Assembly: GCA_029865665.1 (NCBI GenBank)
Contig: JARXAV010000031.1
Coordinates: forward strand, 1 to 9,728
Length of the DNA: 9,728 bases
Direction: 5' to 3'
Source of the DNA: Flectobacillus sp.
Lineage (GTDB): Bacteria; Bacteroidota; Bacteroidia; Cytophagales; Spirosomataceae
In this document: positions 1 to 7,563 of the stretch, in pieces
Layout: every line of letters begins with the position of its first letter
Position numbering within the stretch: the stretch's first letter is position 1
The notes under the pieces: model-generated
Seen by the model: only the letters and a program-made list of their open reading frames with translations
Told to the model about the DNA's origin: nothing
Database searches by the model: none
Translations under genes and position numbers: made by a program

Positions 1-1
1 T

Positions 2-763
2 GGATCTAGCCTCATTGCGATTATCACGTTTTTTATGGTTGCTTGGGTCATTCCGATTGCTAATAAAACCCGTATTGCTTTTGAAAGAAAGTACGTTGTG
101 GGTGGCTATTATTTCAACGGAAGGGATGTCCATATCAAAATCGGGCCTGATTTATATGCCTATATGGAAAGCTATGACAACGTAGGTAATACGGGCTATC
201 GCTTCACCTTAGAAAAAATGAACGGGAATAAATTAGATTCTAAACTCATTTCAGACCATATTGGTTGGGATTCTACCCGTAGAAAATGGACTATTTATGA
301 CTATCGTATTCGTAAATTTCTAGAAAATGGAAAAGAGAAACTAAGCTACGGAGCAAAAATTGATACTACCTTAAATTTAACGCCAAAGGACTTTGATAGT
401 AAATATCAACTCCATGAAACGCTCACACTGACAGAGTTAAATTCCTTTATTGCCAGACTCGAAACCCGTGGAGCAGATGGTATTGAAGTCTATCTAGTGG
501 AAAAATACGTCCGCTTTGCAAACCCCTTTTCAATCATTATCTTAACCATGATTGGACTTATTGTATCCGCCCGAAAATCACGGGGGGGAGTAGGTTTTCA
601 GATTGCACTAGGCTTTATGCTCGCCTTTGTTTACATCATGTTTTTTATGATGAGTAAAGGAATGGCAGAGTCGGGAACGATGCCCCCAATGCTGGCTGTG
701 TGGCTTCCTAATATCATCTTTAGCGGTATTGGTGTCATTATGTATTACACCGTCCCTAGATAA
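2..763 (+). CDS. LptF/LptG (YjgP/YjgQ) family permease, 3' part
   Basis: This is the C-terminal 253 residues of an inner-membrane permease of the LptF/LptG family; the 5' end lies before the window and the frame is open from base 2. In the Lpt system two such proteins, with the LptB ATPase, extract lipopolysaccharide from the inner membrane and pass it to the periplasmic bridge. Visible here are the end of a membrane helix (through MVAWVIPIAN), a polar beta-rich stretch of about 130 residues matching the periplasmic jellyroll domain, and then three hydrophobic segments near the C terminus, beginning at NPFSIIILTMIGL and including the ARKSRGGVGF turn typical of Bacteroidota members. The protein ends YTVPR. 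It is 38 nt upstream of the glycosylation cluster on the same strand, so co-transcription is possible. LptF and LptG cannot be told apart from this fragment. A G7 run lies in the coding sequence at 582-588. Confidence 0.85.
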   Translation, partial: GSSLIAIITFFMVAWVIPIANKTRIAFERKYVVGGYYFNGRDVHIKIGPDLYAYMESYDNVGNTGYRFTLEKMNGNKLDSKLISDHIGWDSTRRKWTIYDYRIRKFLENGKEKLSYGAKIDTTLNLTPKDFDSKYQLHETLTLTELNSFIARLETRGADGIEVYLVEKYVRFANPFSIIILTMIGLIVSARKSRGGVGFQIALGFMLAFVYIMFFMMSKGMAESGTMPPMLAVWLPNIIFSGIGVIMYYTVPR

Positions 764-801
764 ATCTCCATTCCGATTAATCATTTATTAGTCAGCAACT
801 T

Positions 802-2499
802 ATGAACACAAGAATAGTTAACTTTTTTATATTTCTTCTTGGCCTTATACCTGTGTTATTTTTCATCGTTTATGTTGGAAAATACACCATCAATATTCCT
901 TTTTTGGATGATAGTTTATACTATACCGAATGCCTTCTTGATGTAAATAAGAGTAAATCCTTGAGCGAAGCCTTTTGGATTTTCATGAAACAACATACCA
1001 TCACCGAACATAGAACGCCCATTTCTAAATTTGTCGCATGGCTCATTTATAAAACAACAGGTTCGTTAAACTACACGATTTTAGCTCATTTGGGCAACTT
1101 ATTTCTGGGCGGAATGCTTTGGTTGTTCTGGCGTTTTTTCAAAAAACATAACTGGAATTTAGTTTACTTTTTACCCATCCCTTTTTTGATTTTTCAAATG
1201 CAAACTTTTGAAAATCAATTCTGGACAATTTGTAATTGGACATATTACCCCATTGGTTTCTTACAAATGCTGGTTCTGTATTATTTAAGCTATCAGCAAA
1301 AGCACAATTTACGTTATGCCATTCTTTTTGCTGTTTTAGCTACCTTCACTTTTAGTAACGGAATGTTCGTATTTCTTCCTGCTCTTCTTGTGTTATTATT
1401 TCAAAAAAGATACAAAGAAACAGGAATTTTTATGGGGGTAGGTATTGCCTGTGTTGCCTTATACTTCAGTACTTACAAGCCTTCACCAATCGCTCCTCAC
1501 CAGTTTTCGTTAACCAATTTGGTTAAAAATTTCGTCGTGCTACTAGGAGATTATGCAGACATTCAAGATTATCATTATTGGGCATACTTAATCTGTAGTA
1601 TTGTTGGAGTTGCTCTTGTTTGTGCTTGTTTATACAGTTGTTTTCTGCTGGTTTGTAGCTATTTCAACATCACTATAAAAGGGATCACTCAAAAAACGAG
1701 TCAGTCTCTGGCAGACATTACCTTTCTGAGTTCTTCGATGATTTGTTTAATTCTATCGGGAGCTGCCGTTGCTTACTCACGTTATACAGGCATCAATGGC
1801 TTCGAAGAAATGTTCAGCAGTCGATACAAATTCATTAGTGTAACGCTTCTTTGTCTTAGTTACTTGTTTGTTTTAGTAGTAACCAACAAATCAGCCAAAC
1901 GAGTGATTGCGGGTCTATTTATTCCACTTTGTATGGTACTGTATGGCTACTCCTATTATTGGAATCACGAAGGAAACGTCAATTTTAGAGAACGCTTAAC
2001 AACGGGTGTATTCAATTTTCAAGAACATCAGAGTTTTACCTTATATCCAGTCGATAACGATTGGACAAGAATGGTAGATGAGATTACCATTGCTGCCATA
2101 AAAACAGGCGTTTATCAATTACCCAGTACCCTCACTACGCCACTTCATGAGGTAATTCAGCAGGCTGACACGACCTTGAAAGCAAGTATTCCATTGACGG
2201 TAGAGGATAAAGACTATTATTATCTACTTCAAAACGATAATTTTGAAACAGGAAATCCATTAGAAACCGCTACGAATCTAATCTTAAAATCGGATAAAGA
2301 CACGTATCTCTTACCCATTCGTAGAAGAAGAAATAGAGGTAAGAAAGATATGTTATTCCATCAAAATTATTTCGAAAAGGGCTTTAGCGTTGAAATCTTG
2401 AAAAATACCTTTCATCCTGCAACCTACTCACTGGGATTGTTGAGTAGTCAGCATGGCAAAACGACGATTCAGTTTATCCAAAAAATACGTATTCAATAG
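802..2499 (+). CDS. GT-C-like polytopic membrane protein, paralogue A
   Basis: This 565-residue protein has roughly 11-13 hydrophobic segments over residues 5-385 and a polar C-terminal domain of about 175 residues. Just after the first membrane helix comes an acidic pair (IPFLDD, D36-D37), placed like the catalytic aspartate in the first extracytoplasmic loop of GT-C glycosyltransferases, which use polyprenyl-phosphate sugars. Other landmarks are EHR (69-71), TGSLN (86-90), YFLPIPFL (122-129), FSNGMF (184-189), RYK (341-343) and, in the C-terminal domain, LTTPLHE (444-450) and FHPATY (537-542). All but RYK, which is only loosely matched, recur in the same order in the protein at 4857-6566, so the two are paralogues. 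I do not recognise a named family. GT-C-type transferase activity is inferred from topology, the DD motif and the neighbouring GT2 donor synthase. The ATG at 802 puts helix 1 at the N terminus, and no Shine-Dalgarno sequence is evident. Substrate and acceptor are unknown. Confidence 0.8.
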   Translation: MNTRIVNFFIFLLGLIPVLFFIVYVGKYTINIPFLDDSLYYTECLLDVNKSKSLSEAFWIFMKQHTITEHRTPISKFVAWLIYKTTGSLNYTILAHLGNLFLGGMLWLFWRFFKKHNWNLVYFLPIPFLIFQMQTFENQFWTICNWTYYPIGFLQMLVLYYLSYQQKHNLRYAILFAVLATFTFSNGMFVFLPALLVLLFQKRYKETGIFMGVGIACVALYFSTYKPSPIAPHQFSLTNLVKNFVVLLGDYADIQDYHYWAYLICSIVGVALVCACLYSCFLLVCSYFNITIKGITQKTSQSLADITFLSSSMICLILSGAAVAYSRYTGINGFEEMFSSRYKFISVTLLCLSYLFVLVVTNKSAKRVIAGLFIPLCMVLYGYSYYWNHEGNVNFRERLTTGVFNFQEHQSFTLYPVDNDWTRMVDEITIAAIKTGVYQLPSTLTTPLHEVIQQADTTLKASIPLTVEDKDYYYLLQNDNFETGNPLETATNLILKSDKDTYLLPIRRRRNRGKKDMLFHQNYFEKGFSVEILKNTFHPATYSLGLLSSQHGKTTIQFIQKIRIQ

Positions 2500-2532
2500 C
2501 ATCAGTATTCGCTAAACAAATAAATAACGATT

Positions 2533-3924
2533 TTGAAAACAACATTACTCAAAAATATAGCTAACTCCAGTATTTGGCTACTTTTTATACTGATGGCGTT
2601 GCCTGTGGGATTACTAGCTTTATATAACCACCCATCTGTGGCGGACGACTATTGCTTTGCTTATATGACACGTGATTATGGTTTCTGGCAAAGCCAAAAA
2701 TTCTATTACGATGGTTGGTCTGGACGTTACATTTCTAACATGATTTTCCATGCTACCCCTTTAGCCTTTGGCGTATTTTGGTTTGTAAAGGCGATGCCCT
2801 TCATCATCTTTGCATTGCTGTATCATGCTCTTTTTACGCTAATTGGAGAGTTGCTCAAACCATCAAAACTGCATCAATATACCCTAGCAGCAGGATTTTT
2901 ATCAATATTCGTGATATTTTCAGCTAGTGTAGTCGATACTTTTTATTGGTACACCTCCGTGTTTATCTTTCCGAGTTCGCTTTGTTATTTCCTATACTTC
3001 ATCGTGGTATTACTTCGCTTTTATCAAGCAAAATACCAAGCAATTAAATACCCCATTGCTGTTTTAGCCGCTACTTTAGTTTTTTTCATCGTTGGCTCTA
3101 ATGAAGTGATGATGCTTTTTGTCATTACATTTTTAGGAATTGCTTGGGCTTATAAGCTACTATTTGAGCGAAAAATGGATTTCTTATTGCTCGGACTTAT
3201 GTTATTAGCATTATTTTGTGCCTACTTTTTAGTAATCCAAGCACCTGGTAATCAAGTGCGTATGGGAGGTGGAGCATTAAGTGGAGATTTAGTGGGAGCA
3301 ATTGTAAAAGCCTCACTTTCAACGATAAAACAAAGCACTATCTGGTTAATAACTTTATTACCTTTCTTAGTATCCTTTAGCTTATATTTAAAAGAATATC
3401 CTATCAAAAATAACAGCCCTATTTTTGATATTAATCCATTCATCGCTATTTTAGCAACCTTAGGACTAGTGAGCTTAATGTTCTTTACGATTCATTACGG
3501 TAATACAGAAGGCGTTCCAGAGCGAGTTGAAAACATCATTTTTGCCTTCTTTGCGCTGAGTTGTTTCTTCTTTTTGACACTCAATAAAGTTCATATCCCT
3601 TTAATAGCATTGCAGGCGAAACGTCCTAAGATTGTTTTACTGCTTCTAATAGTTGTAGCATCGTTGTCTATTCTCAAGAAAGGGAAAAATCTCAAAATGA
3701 TGTATAACGATTTGCGTTTAGGAATCGCTCAACGTTATGACATCGAAATGCAGGAACGCTACGCAACGATAAAACAAAGTAAAAGCGATACCTTGTATCT
3801 GAAACCGCTTCAGAATATCCCCAAATCACTTTGTTTTGATGAAATCAAAACAGACGAAAAGCATTTATGGAACAAGTGTTATGCGAGTTATTTTAACAAA
3901 AAAGTAATTATCCTAAGCAAGTAA
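2533..3924 (+). CDS. DUF6056-like / GT-C-like membrane protein
   Basis: This 463-residue polytopic membrane protein has hydrophobic segments spread over residues 12-380 and a short polar tail. After the first helix comes ADDYCFAY (D38-D39), then DGWSGRY (60-66). The combination of DDY, then W-x-GRY, and a C-terminal tail with W/N and A-S-Y-F (residues 446-454) resembles my recollection of DUF6056 membrane proteins, a GT-C-like group without assigned activity; this family call is from memory, not a search. Other landmarks are GSNE (188-191), PGN (238-240) and VPERVEN (328-334). The start is TTG at 2533, behind an A-rich leader. The next in-frame ATG (residue 21) would remove half of the first helix, so TTG is preferred. 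It shares only the TM1-DD layout with its two neighbours and is not a close homologue. The next gene begins 1 nt after the stop, which supports translational coupling. Its likely role is transfer of a lipid-linked sugar in the periplasm, by inference. Confidence 0.75.
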   Translation: MKTTLLKNIANSSIWLLFILMALPVGLLALYNHPSVADDYCFAYMTRDYGFWQSQKFYYDGWSGRYISNMIFHATPLAFGVFWFVKAMPFIIFALLYHALFTLIGELLKPSKLHQYTLAAGFLSIFVIFSASVVDTFYWYTSVFIFPSSLCYFLYFIVVLLRFYQAKYQAIKYPIAVLAATLVFFIVGSNEVMMLFVITFLGIAWAYKLLFERKMDFLLLGLMLLALFCAYFLVIQAPGNQVRMGGGALSGDLVGAIVKASLSTIKQSTIWLITLLPFLVSFSLYLKEYPIKNNSPIFDINPFIAILATLGLVSLMFFTIHYGNTEGVPERVENIIFAFFALSCFFFLTLNKVHIPLIALQAKRPKIVLLLLIVVASLSILKKGKNLKMMYNDLRLGIAQRYDIEMQERYATIKQSKSDTLYLKPLQNIPKSLCFDEIKTDEKHLWNKCYASYFNKKVIILSK

Positions 3925-3925
3925 T

Positions 3926-4876
3926 ATGACTAAGCCTTCACCCTTAATGATTTCCATCATCATTCCTTGTTATAACGAAGAACAAGTAATTCGCTATACG
4001 TATGAGCGTGTTCATAAAACAATGAACAGTTTTGAACATGGTGGATATGAACTTATTTTCATTAACGATGGAAGTAGAGATAGCACTTTGCAAATTTTAA
4101 AAGAATTGGCAAAAGGAGATGAACACACTAAAATCTTATCCTTTTCTCGCAACTTTGGACATCAGCCTGCTGTTACGGCTGGTATTCAGGAGTGCAAAGG
4201 CGATGTAGCCATTATCATTGATGCCGACTTGCAAGATCCTCCTGAGTTATTTCCAGCAATGGTGGAAATGCACCTTCGTGAAAATGCCAATGTCGTTTAT
4301 GGAATGCGAGAAAAACGAAAAGGGGAAACGTTCTTTAAACGAATTACGGCAAAAACGTTTTATCGCTTTATTAATTATTTATCCGACACCAATCTACCTG
4401 TAGATACAGGCGATTTCCGTTTGATTGATAAACACGTAATTGAAGCATTCAAGAACCTTCCTGAAAAGAATAAGTATATCAGAGGTTTAATCAGTTGGAT
4501 TGGCTTTAAGCAAGTCCCAATCATGTATGTTCGTGAAGAACGCTTTGCAGGAGAAACGAAGTACCCGCTCTCGAAGATGATTAAATTTGCTTCTACGAGT
4601 TTACTCTATTTCAGTAAAAAGCCACTCAAGTTAGCGTTAAGTTTGGGCTTTGCTAGTATTCTGATTGGTTTGGGTTTAGGAATATGGGTAATTACGGGTA
4701 TCCTTTTTAGACCTGATACCATTGTCCCAGGCTGGGCATCTATGGTAATTGCCATTATTTTTTTTGGAGGTGTTCAATTACTTACCATTGGCGTTCTTGG
4801 AGAATATATCGGTAATATGTTCGAAGAAATCAAAAATAGACCTGAGTACATTATTCATGAAAAAATCAACTTCTAA
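3926..4876 (+). CDS. GtrB/DPM1-type polyprenyl-phosphate glycosyltransferase (GT2)
   Basis: This 316-residue GT2 enzyme should move a sugar from a nucleotide donor to undecaprenyl (polyprenyl) phosphate at the cytoplasmic face of the inner membrane. The GT-A domain covers about residues 1-225: SIIIPCYNEE (10-19), FINDGSRD (45-52), SRNFGHQ (74-80), the metal/nucleotide motif DADLQDPPE (99-107), TGDFRL (161-166) and RFAGETKYP (206-214). Two membrane helices follow at about 234-259 and 268-291, then GEYIG (292-296) and the tail motif NRPEYII. This is the standard layout of the GtrB, YkoT/CsbB and ArnC relatives. The sugar cannot be read from the sequence. ATG 3926 lies 1 nt after the previous stop; ATG 3947 (residue 8) is a possible alternative. 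The last 20 nt overlap the next gene. Position between three GT-C-like genes suggests it supplies their lipid-linked donor. No GtrA-type flippase is encoded in the window. Confidence 0.93.
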   Translation: MTKPSPLMISIIIPCYNEEQVIRYTYERVHKTMNSFEHGGYELIFINDGSRDSTLQILKELAKGDEHTKILSFSRNFGHQPAVTAGIQECKGDVAIIIDADLQDPPELFPAMVEMHLRENANVVYGMREKRKGETFFKRITAKTFYRFINYLSDTNLPVDTGDFRLIDKHVIEAFKNLPEKNKYIRGLISWIGFKQVPIMYVREERFAGETKYPLSKMIKFASTSLLYFSKKPLKLALSLGFASILIGLGLGIWVITGILFRPDTIVPGWASMVIAIIFFGGVQLLTIGVLGEYIGNMFEEIKNRPEYIIHEKINF

Positions 4877-6566
4877 TTCACTCGTTTGGCTCGGTATCGG
4901 AATACCCTTCATCGCTTTTGTAGCGATGTTGTTCACGTATGCAGTCAATGTCCCTTGGATGGACGATACTGACGTGTATCCTGACTTTTTGGGAAAATTT
5001 TTAGCAGCTACTTCTGCCAACGAAAAATGGTGGCTCTTATTCAAACCCAACAATGAGCATCGAGTAGTCTATGCCAAATTGATAAACTTAGCCCACTACT
5101 ACCTCACAGGTTCGCTCAATATGCGTACCCTGACCATTCTTGCCAACAGTACTTTATTGGGTATTCTCTGGATTTTATGGCGTGTGGTAAAAGAACAGCG
5201 ACTAGCTCCCATTTACTTTTTACCGATTCCGTTTTTACTCCTTCAACCGCAATACTATCTGACAAGTTTGTGGACTATCACGGGGTTTCAATATCAACCC
5301 GTAATCTTTTTCGGTTTATTGGGAATGTATCTACTTACTAAAAGTAGTAAGTGGGCATTGACTGGTGCCATTGCAGCCGTCATCTTCGATAGTTTTACGA
5401 TGAGTAACGGGATGTTTTATTGGATTGCAGGCTTACTAATTCTCTGGCTACAAGGCAATTATAAACGCTCAGCAATTTGGGGAATTTGTATGCTACTTAC
5501 CATCAACGTATATTTCCTCCATTTTGATAACGGAGCGAATCAACAAGGATTTGCTTATTTCGCCCAACATCCACACGAAAGTTTCTTAGGCTTTTTTACC
5601 CACTTAGGAGGAAGTTTGGACTTCTTTAACACAATCGGGATTGTAAAAAGAGCCATTTTACCCACCTTGTTTGGACTCATCTTAGTCAGCATTATTGGCT
5701 ATTGGTTAATTGCTTTTGTTTTATTTTCAAAACAAAAACCCTTCTCTTGGCTACCCTTTTCGCATCAAAGTAAATTGGGACAGCTTCAAGACCGTTTAGC
5801 AATAAATCAAAGTAATTATGTCATTTTGGGAGGAATTATTTTCCTTTTAATCAATGCCTTAGTGATTGCTGTTTTACGCCCACGCTTTGGTTTTGATGTA
5901 ATGATTGTTGGGAATTACAAAGTCTATCCAGCTATGTTTTTGACCATGACCTATTTGGTCATTATCACCTCTTGGCAACGGGTACAAAGCAATAAGGTAT
6001 TTTTGTATGGCTTCATTACGGCAAGTATCCTTTTCAATTGCCTGTCTTATGCCAAGTTCTTACCAGAAGTTCACGAAAGACGTAAAGATTTACTTGTTAG
6101 AATTTATAATCAACAGTATAACAAAATAGGTTTGGGGCCACAAATTCACTCGCCTTTTTATGACTATGTGAATACTGCAATGGATAAGGTGGTAAGTAAA
6201 GGAATTTATCACTATCCTGAAGGATTTTATAGCGATATGACTACGCAACTCCATGAAGGACTAGCTAATAAACCACGTATAGCCGCTAAAATAACTAAAA
6301 CAGAGGCAGGCGTACTCATTCAAAGTGAAACGCTTAGCAATACGAGAGGGCTGAATGACGGAAATTATATTTTACTAAAATCACCTTCACGTACCTACTT
6401 GTGGTACGAAAAACATCCAAACTATTTTAGAATAACACGTGGTTGTTCGGTTCTTTTACCCAATAAAACTTTTGAACCAGCTACCTATCAAGTTGGAATT
6501 ATTCATGTAGAGGGAGCTAAAAAAGAAATTTATAACACTCACCAAACAGTCACTATTGTAGAATAA
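4857..6566 (+). CDS. GT-C-like polytopic membrane protein, paralogue B
   Basis: This 569-residue membrane protein is the paralogue of the one at 802-2499, at nearly equal length. Aligned landmarks are VPWMDD (D36-D37, the same residue numbers as paralogue A), NEHR (66-69), TGSLN (84-88), YFLPIPFLLLQ (120-130), MSNGMF (182-187), YKVYP (354-358), MTTQLHE (461-467) and FEPATY (539-544). The DD after helix 1 and the many helices to about residue 400 suggest a GT-C fold; residues about 405-569 form a polar, probably extracytoplasmic domain. The frame is open further upstream to ATG 4749, but that would overlap the GT2 gene by 128 nt and add 36 poorly matching residues. ATG 4857 gives a length and N terminus matching paralogue A, so it is chosen; it overlaps the GT2 gene by 20 nt. 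The gene ends directly at a strong terminator, making it the last of the operon. Substrate and acceptor are unknown. Confidence 0.82.
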   Translation: MKKSTSNSLVWLGIGIPFIAFVAMLFTYAVNVPWMDDTDVYPDFLGKFLAATSANEKWWLLFKPNNEHRVVYAKLINLAHYYLTGSLNMRTLTILANSTLLGILWILWRVVKEQRLAPIYFLPIPFLLLQPQYYLTSLWTITGFQYQPVIFFGLLGMYLLTKSSKWALTGAIAAVIFDSFTMSNGMFYWIAGLLILWLQGNYKRSAIWGICMLLTINVYFLHFDNGANQQGFAYFAQHPHESFLGFFTHLGGSLDFFNTIGIVKRAILPTLFGLILVSIIGYWLIAFVLFSKQKPFSWLPFSHQSKLGQLQDRLAINQSNYVILGGIIFLLINALVIAVLRPRFGFDVMIVGNYKVYPAMFLTMTYLVIITSWQRVQSNKVFLYGFITASILFNCLSYAKFLPEVHERRKDLLVRIYNQQYNKIGLGPQIHSPFYDYVNTAMDKVVSKGIYHYPEGFYSDMTTQLHEGLANKPRIAAKITKTEAGVLIQSETLSNTRGLNDGNYILLKSPSRTYLWYEKHPNYFRITRGCSVLLPNKTFEPATYQVGIIHVEGAKKEIYNTHQTVTIVE

Positions 6567-6602
6567 AAAAGGTCGCTTTCCCTTGAGAGAGCGACCTTTT
6601 TT
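6565..6602. terminator. Bidirectional rho-independent terminator
   Basis: A near-perfect hairpin has arms 6571-6580 (GGTCGCTTTC) and 6587-6596 (GAGAGCGACC) with one T-G wobble and a 6-nt loop. It is flanked by A6 at 6565-6570 and T6 at 6597-6602, which also pair. The A/T flanks give a U-tract in either direction, so it can end both the + strand glycosylation cluster (stop at 6566) and the - strand MoxR gene (stop at 6604). It sits within 2 nt of both stop codons. Confidence 0.93.
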
Positions 6603-6603
6603 A

Positions 6604-7563
6604 TTAACGTCCAATTGCGACTCTTCGCAAAATAGTATCAATGACCTGCATCGTGGTAATTCCATCCGCTTCGGCTTCGTAATTCAGCATAATACGGTGA
6701 TTCAAGACATCAGGAGCAATTTCTTTAATATCTTCTGGCAAGACATAATCTCGACCATCCAAATAAGCCAATACCTTAGAAGCCAAATTCATGTTGATGC
6801 TTGCACGAGGAGATGCACCAAACTGAATGTAACGAGCTTCTTCCCGTAAGCCATAATCGGCAGGCTTTCTGGTCGCAAAAATCAATTCGATAATATACCT
6901 TTCTAAGGTTTCAGAAATTGTAATTTGATTTACTTCTTCCCGAATCGTCATAATATCTTCTTTACTTAAAATACGTTGCGGCACGTAATTAAAGTTCATG
7001 TTCGACATTTTTTGCATGACTTCCAATTCTTGCTCTTTATTGAGATAACCCATAAAGACCTTCAACATAAAACGATCAACTTGAGCTTCTGGCAAAGGAA
7101 ATGTTCCTTCTTGCTCTACGGGATTTTGTGTTGCTAGTACCAAAAAGGGTTTATCTAAAGGATAACTTTCATCGCCAATTGTAACCTGCTTTTCTTGCAT
7201 GGCTTCCAATAAGGCCGACTGCACTTTTGCAGGGGCCCTATTTACCTCATCGGCAAGAATGATATTGGCAAAAATTGGCCCTTTTCGCACTTCAAAATCA
7301 TCTAATTTACGGTTATAAATCATCGTACCGATTAAGTCGGCAGGTAATAAATCGGGTGTAAATTGAATTCTATGAAAATCTAAATCAAGGATTTTTGCTA
7401 ATGTATTAATCGATAAAGTCTTTGCTAAACCAGGGACACCTTCCAACAACACATGACCACCCGTAAAAAGTCCAATGAGAAGGCGATTCGTCAGGCGTTC
7501 GTGTCCAATAACGACTTTCCCCATTTCGTCAAAAACCTGTTTAATTTTTGCTCGTGATGTCAT
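6604..7563 (-). CDS. MoxR-family AAA+ ATPase
   Basis: This 319-residue protein has full MoxR-type AAA+ architecture. It shows Walker A EGVPGLAKT (41-49), Walker B IILADEVNRAP (101-111), sensor 1 ATQNPVEQEG (144-153), an arginine-finger region LPEAQVDRF (157-165, R164), sensor 2 GASPRAS (249-255) and a C-terminal lid with DVLNHRI (285-291). Length is normal and no key residue is missing. MoxR ATPases act as cytoplasmic chaperone-like machines that mature or activate partner proteins and complexes, often with DUF58 and VWA-domain proteins encoded just downstream. Here no partner follows: the stop codon abuts the shared terminator, and the next gene is on the opposite strand. The partner must be encoded elsewhere, unless this copy works alone. 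The ATG at 7563 follows an A/T-rich leader without a clear Shine-Dalgarno sequence. The gene is divergent from the DUF2520 gene across a 201-bp gap to that gene's chosen start. Confidence 0.95.
   Translation of the reverse strand: MTSRAKIKQVFDEMGKVVIGHERLTNRLLIGLFTGGHVLLEGVPGLAKTLSINTLAKILDLDFHRIQFTPDLLPADLIGTMIYNRKLDDFEVRKGPIFANIILADEVNRAPAKVQSALLEAMQEKQVTIGDESYPLDKPFLVLATQNPVEQEGTFPLPEAQVDRFMLKVFMGYLNKEQELEVMQKMSNMNFNYVPQRILSKEDIMTIREEVNQITISETLERYIIELIFATRKPADYGLREEARYIQFGASPRASINMNLASKVLAYLDGRDYVLPEDIKEIAPDVLNHRIMLNYEAEADGITTMQVIDTILRRVAIGR

Noticed and set aside
3252..3443. 63-codon open frame on the - strand
   Set aside because: It is fully inside the DUF6056-like gene on the opposite strand and encodes a low-complexity product with no recognisable motif.
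4749..4856. Longer N terminus for paralogue B starting at ATG 4749
   Set aside because: It lies wholly within the GT2 gene, adds a segment absent from paralogue A, and would place the DD motif at residues 72-73 instead of the shared 36-37.
6583..6849. 88-codon open frame on the + strand
   Set aside because: It begins in the terminator loop and runs antisense to the conserved 3' part of the MoxR gene.
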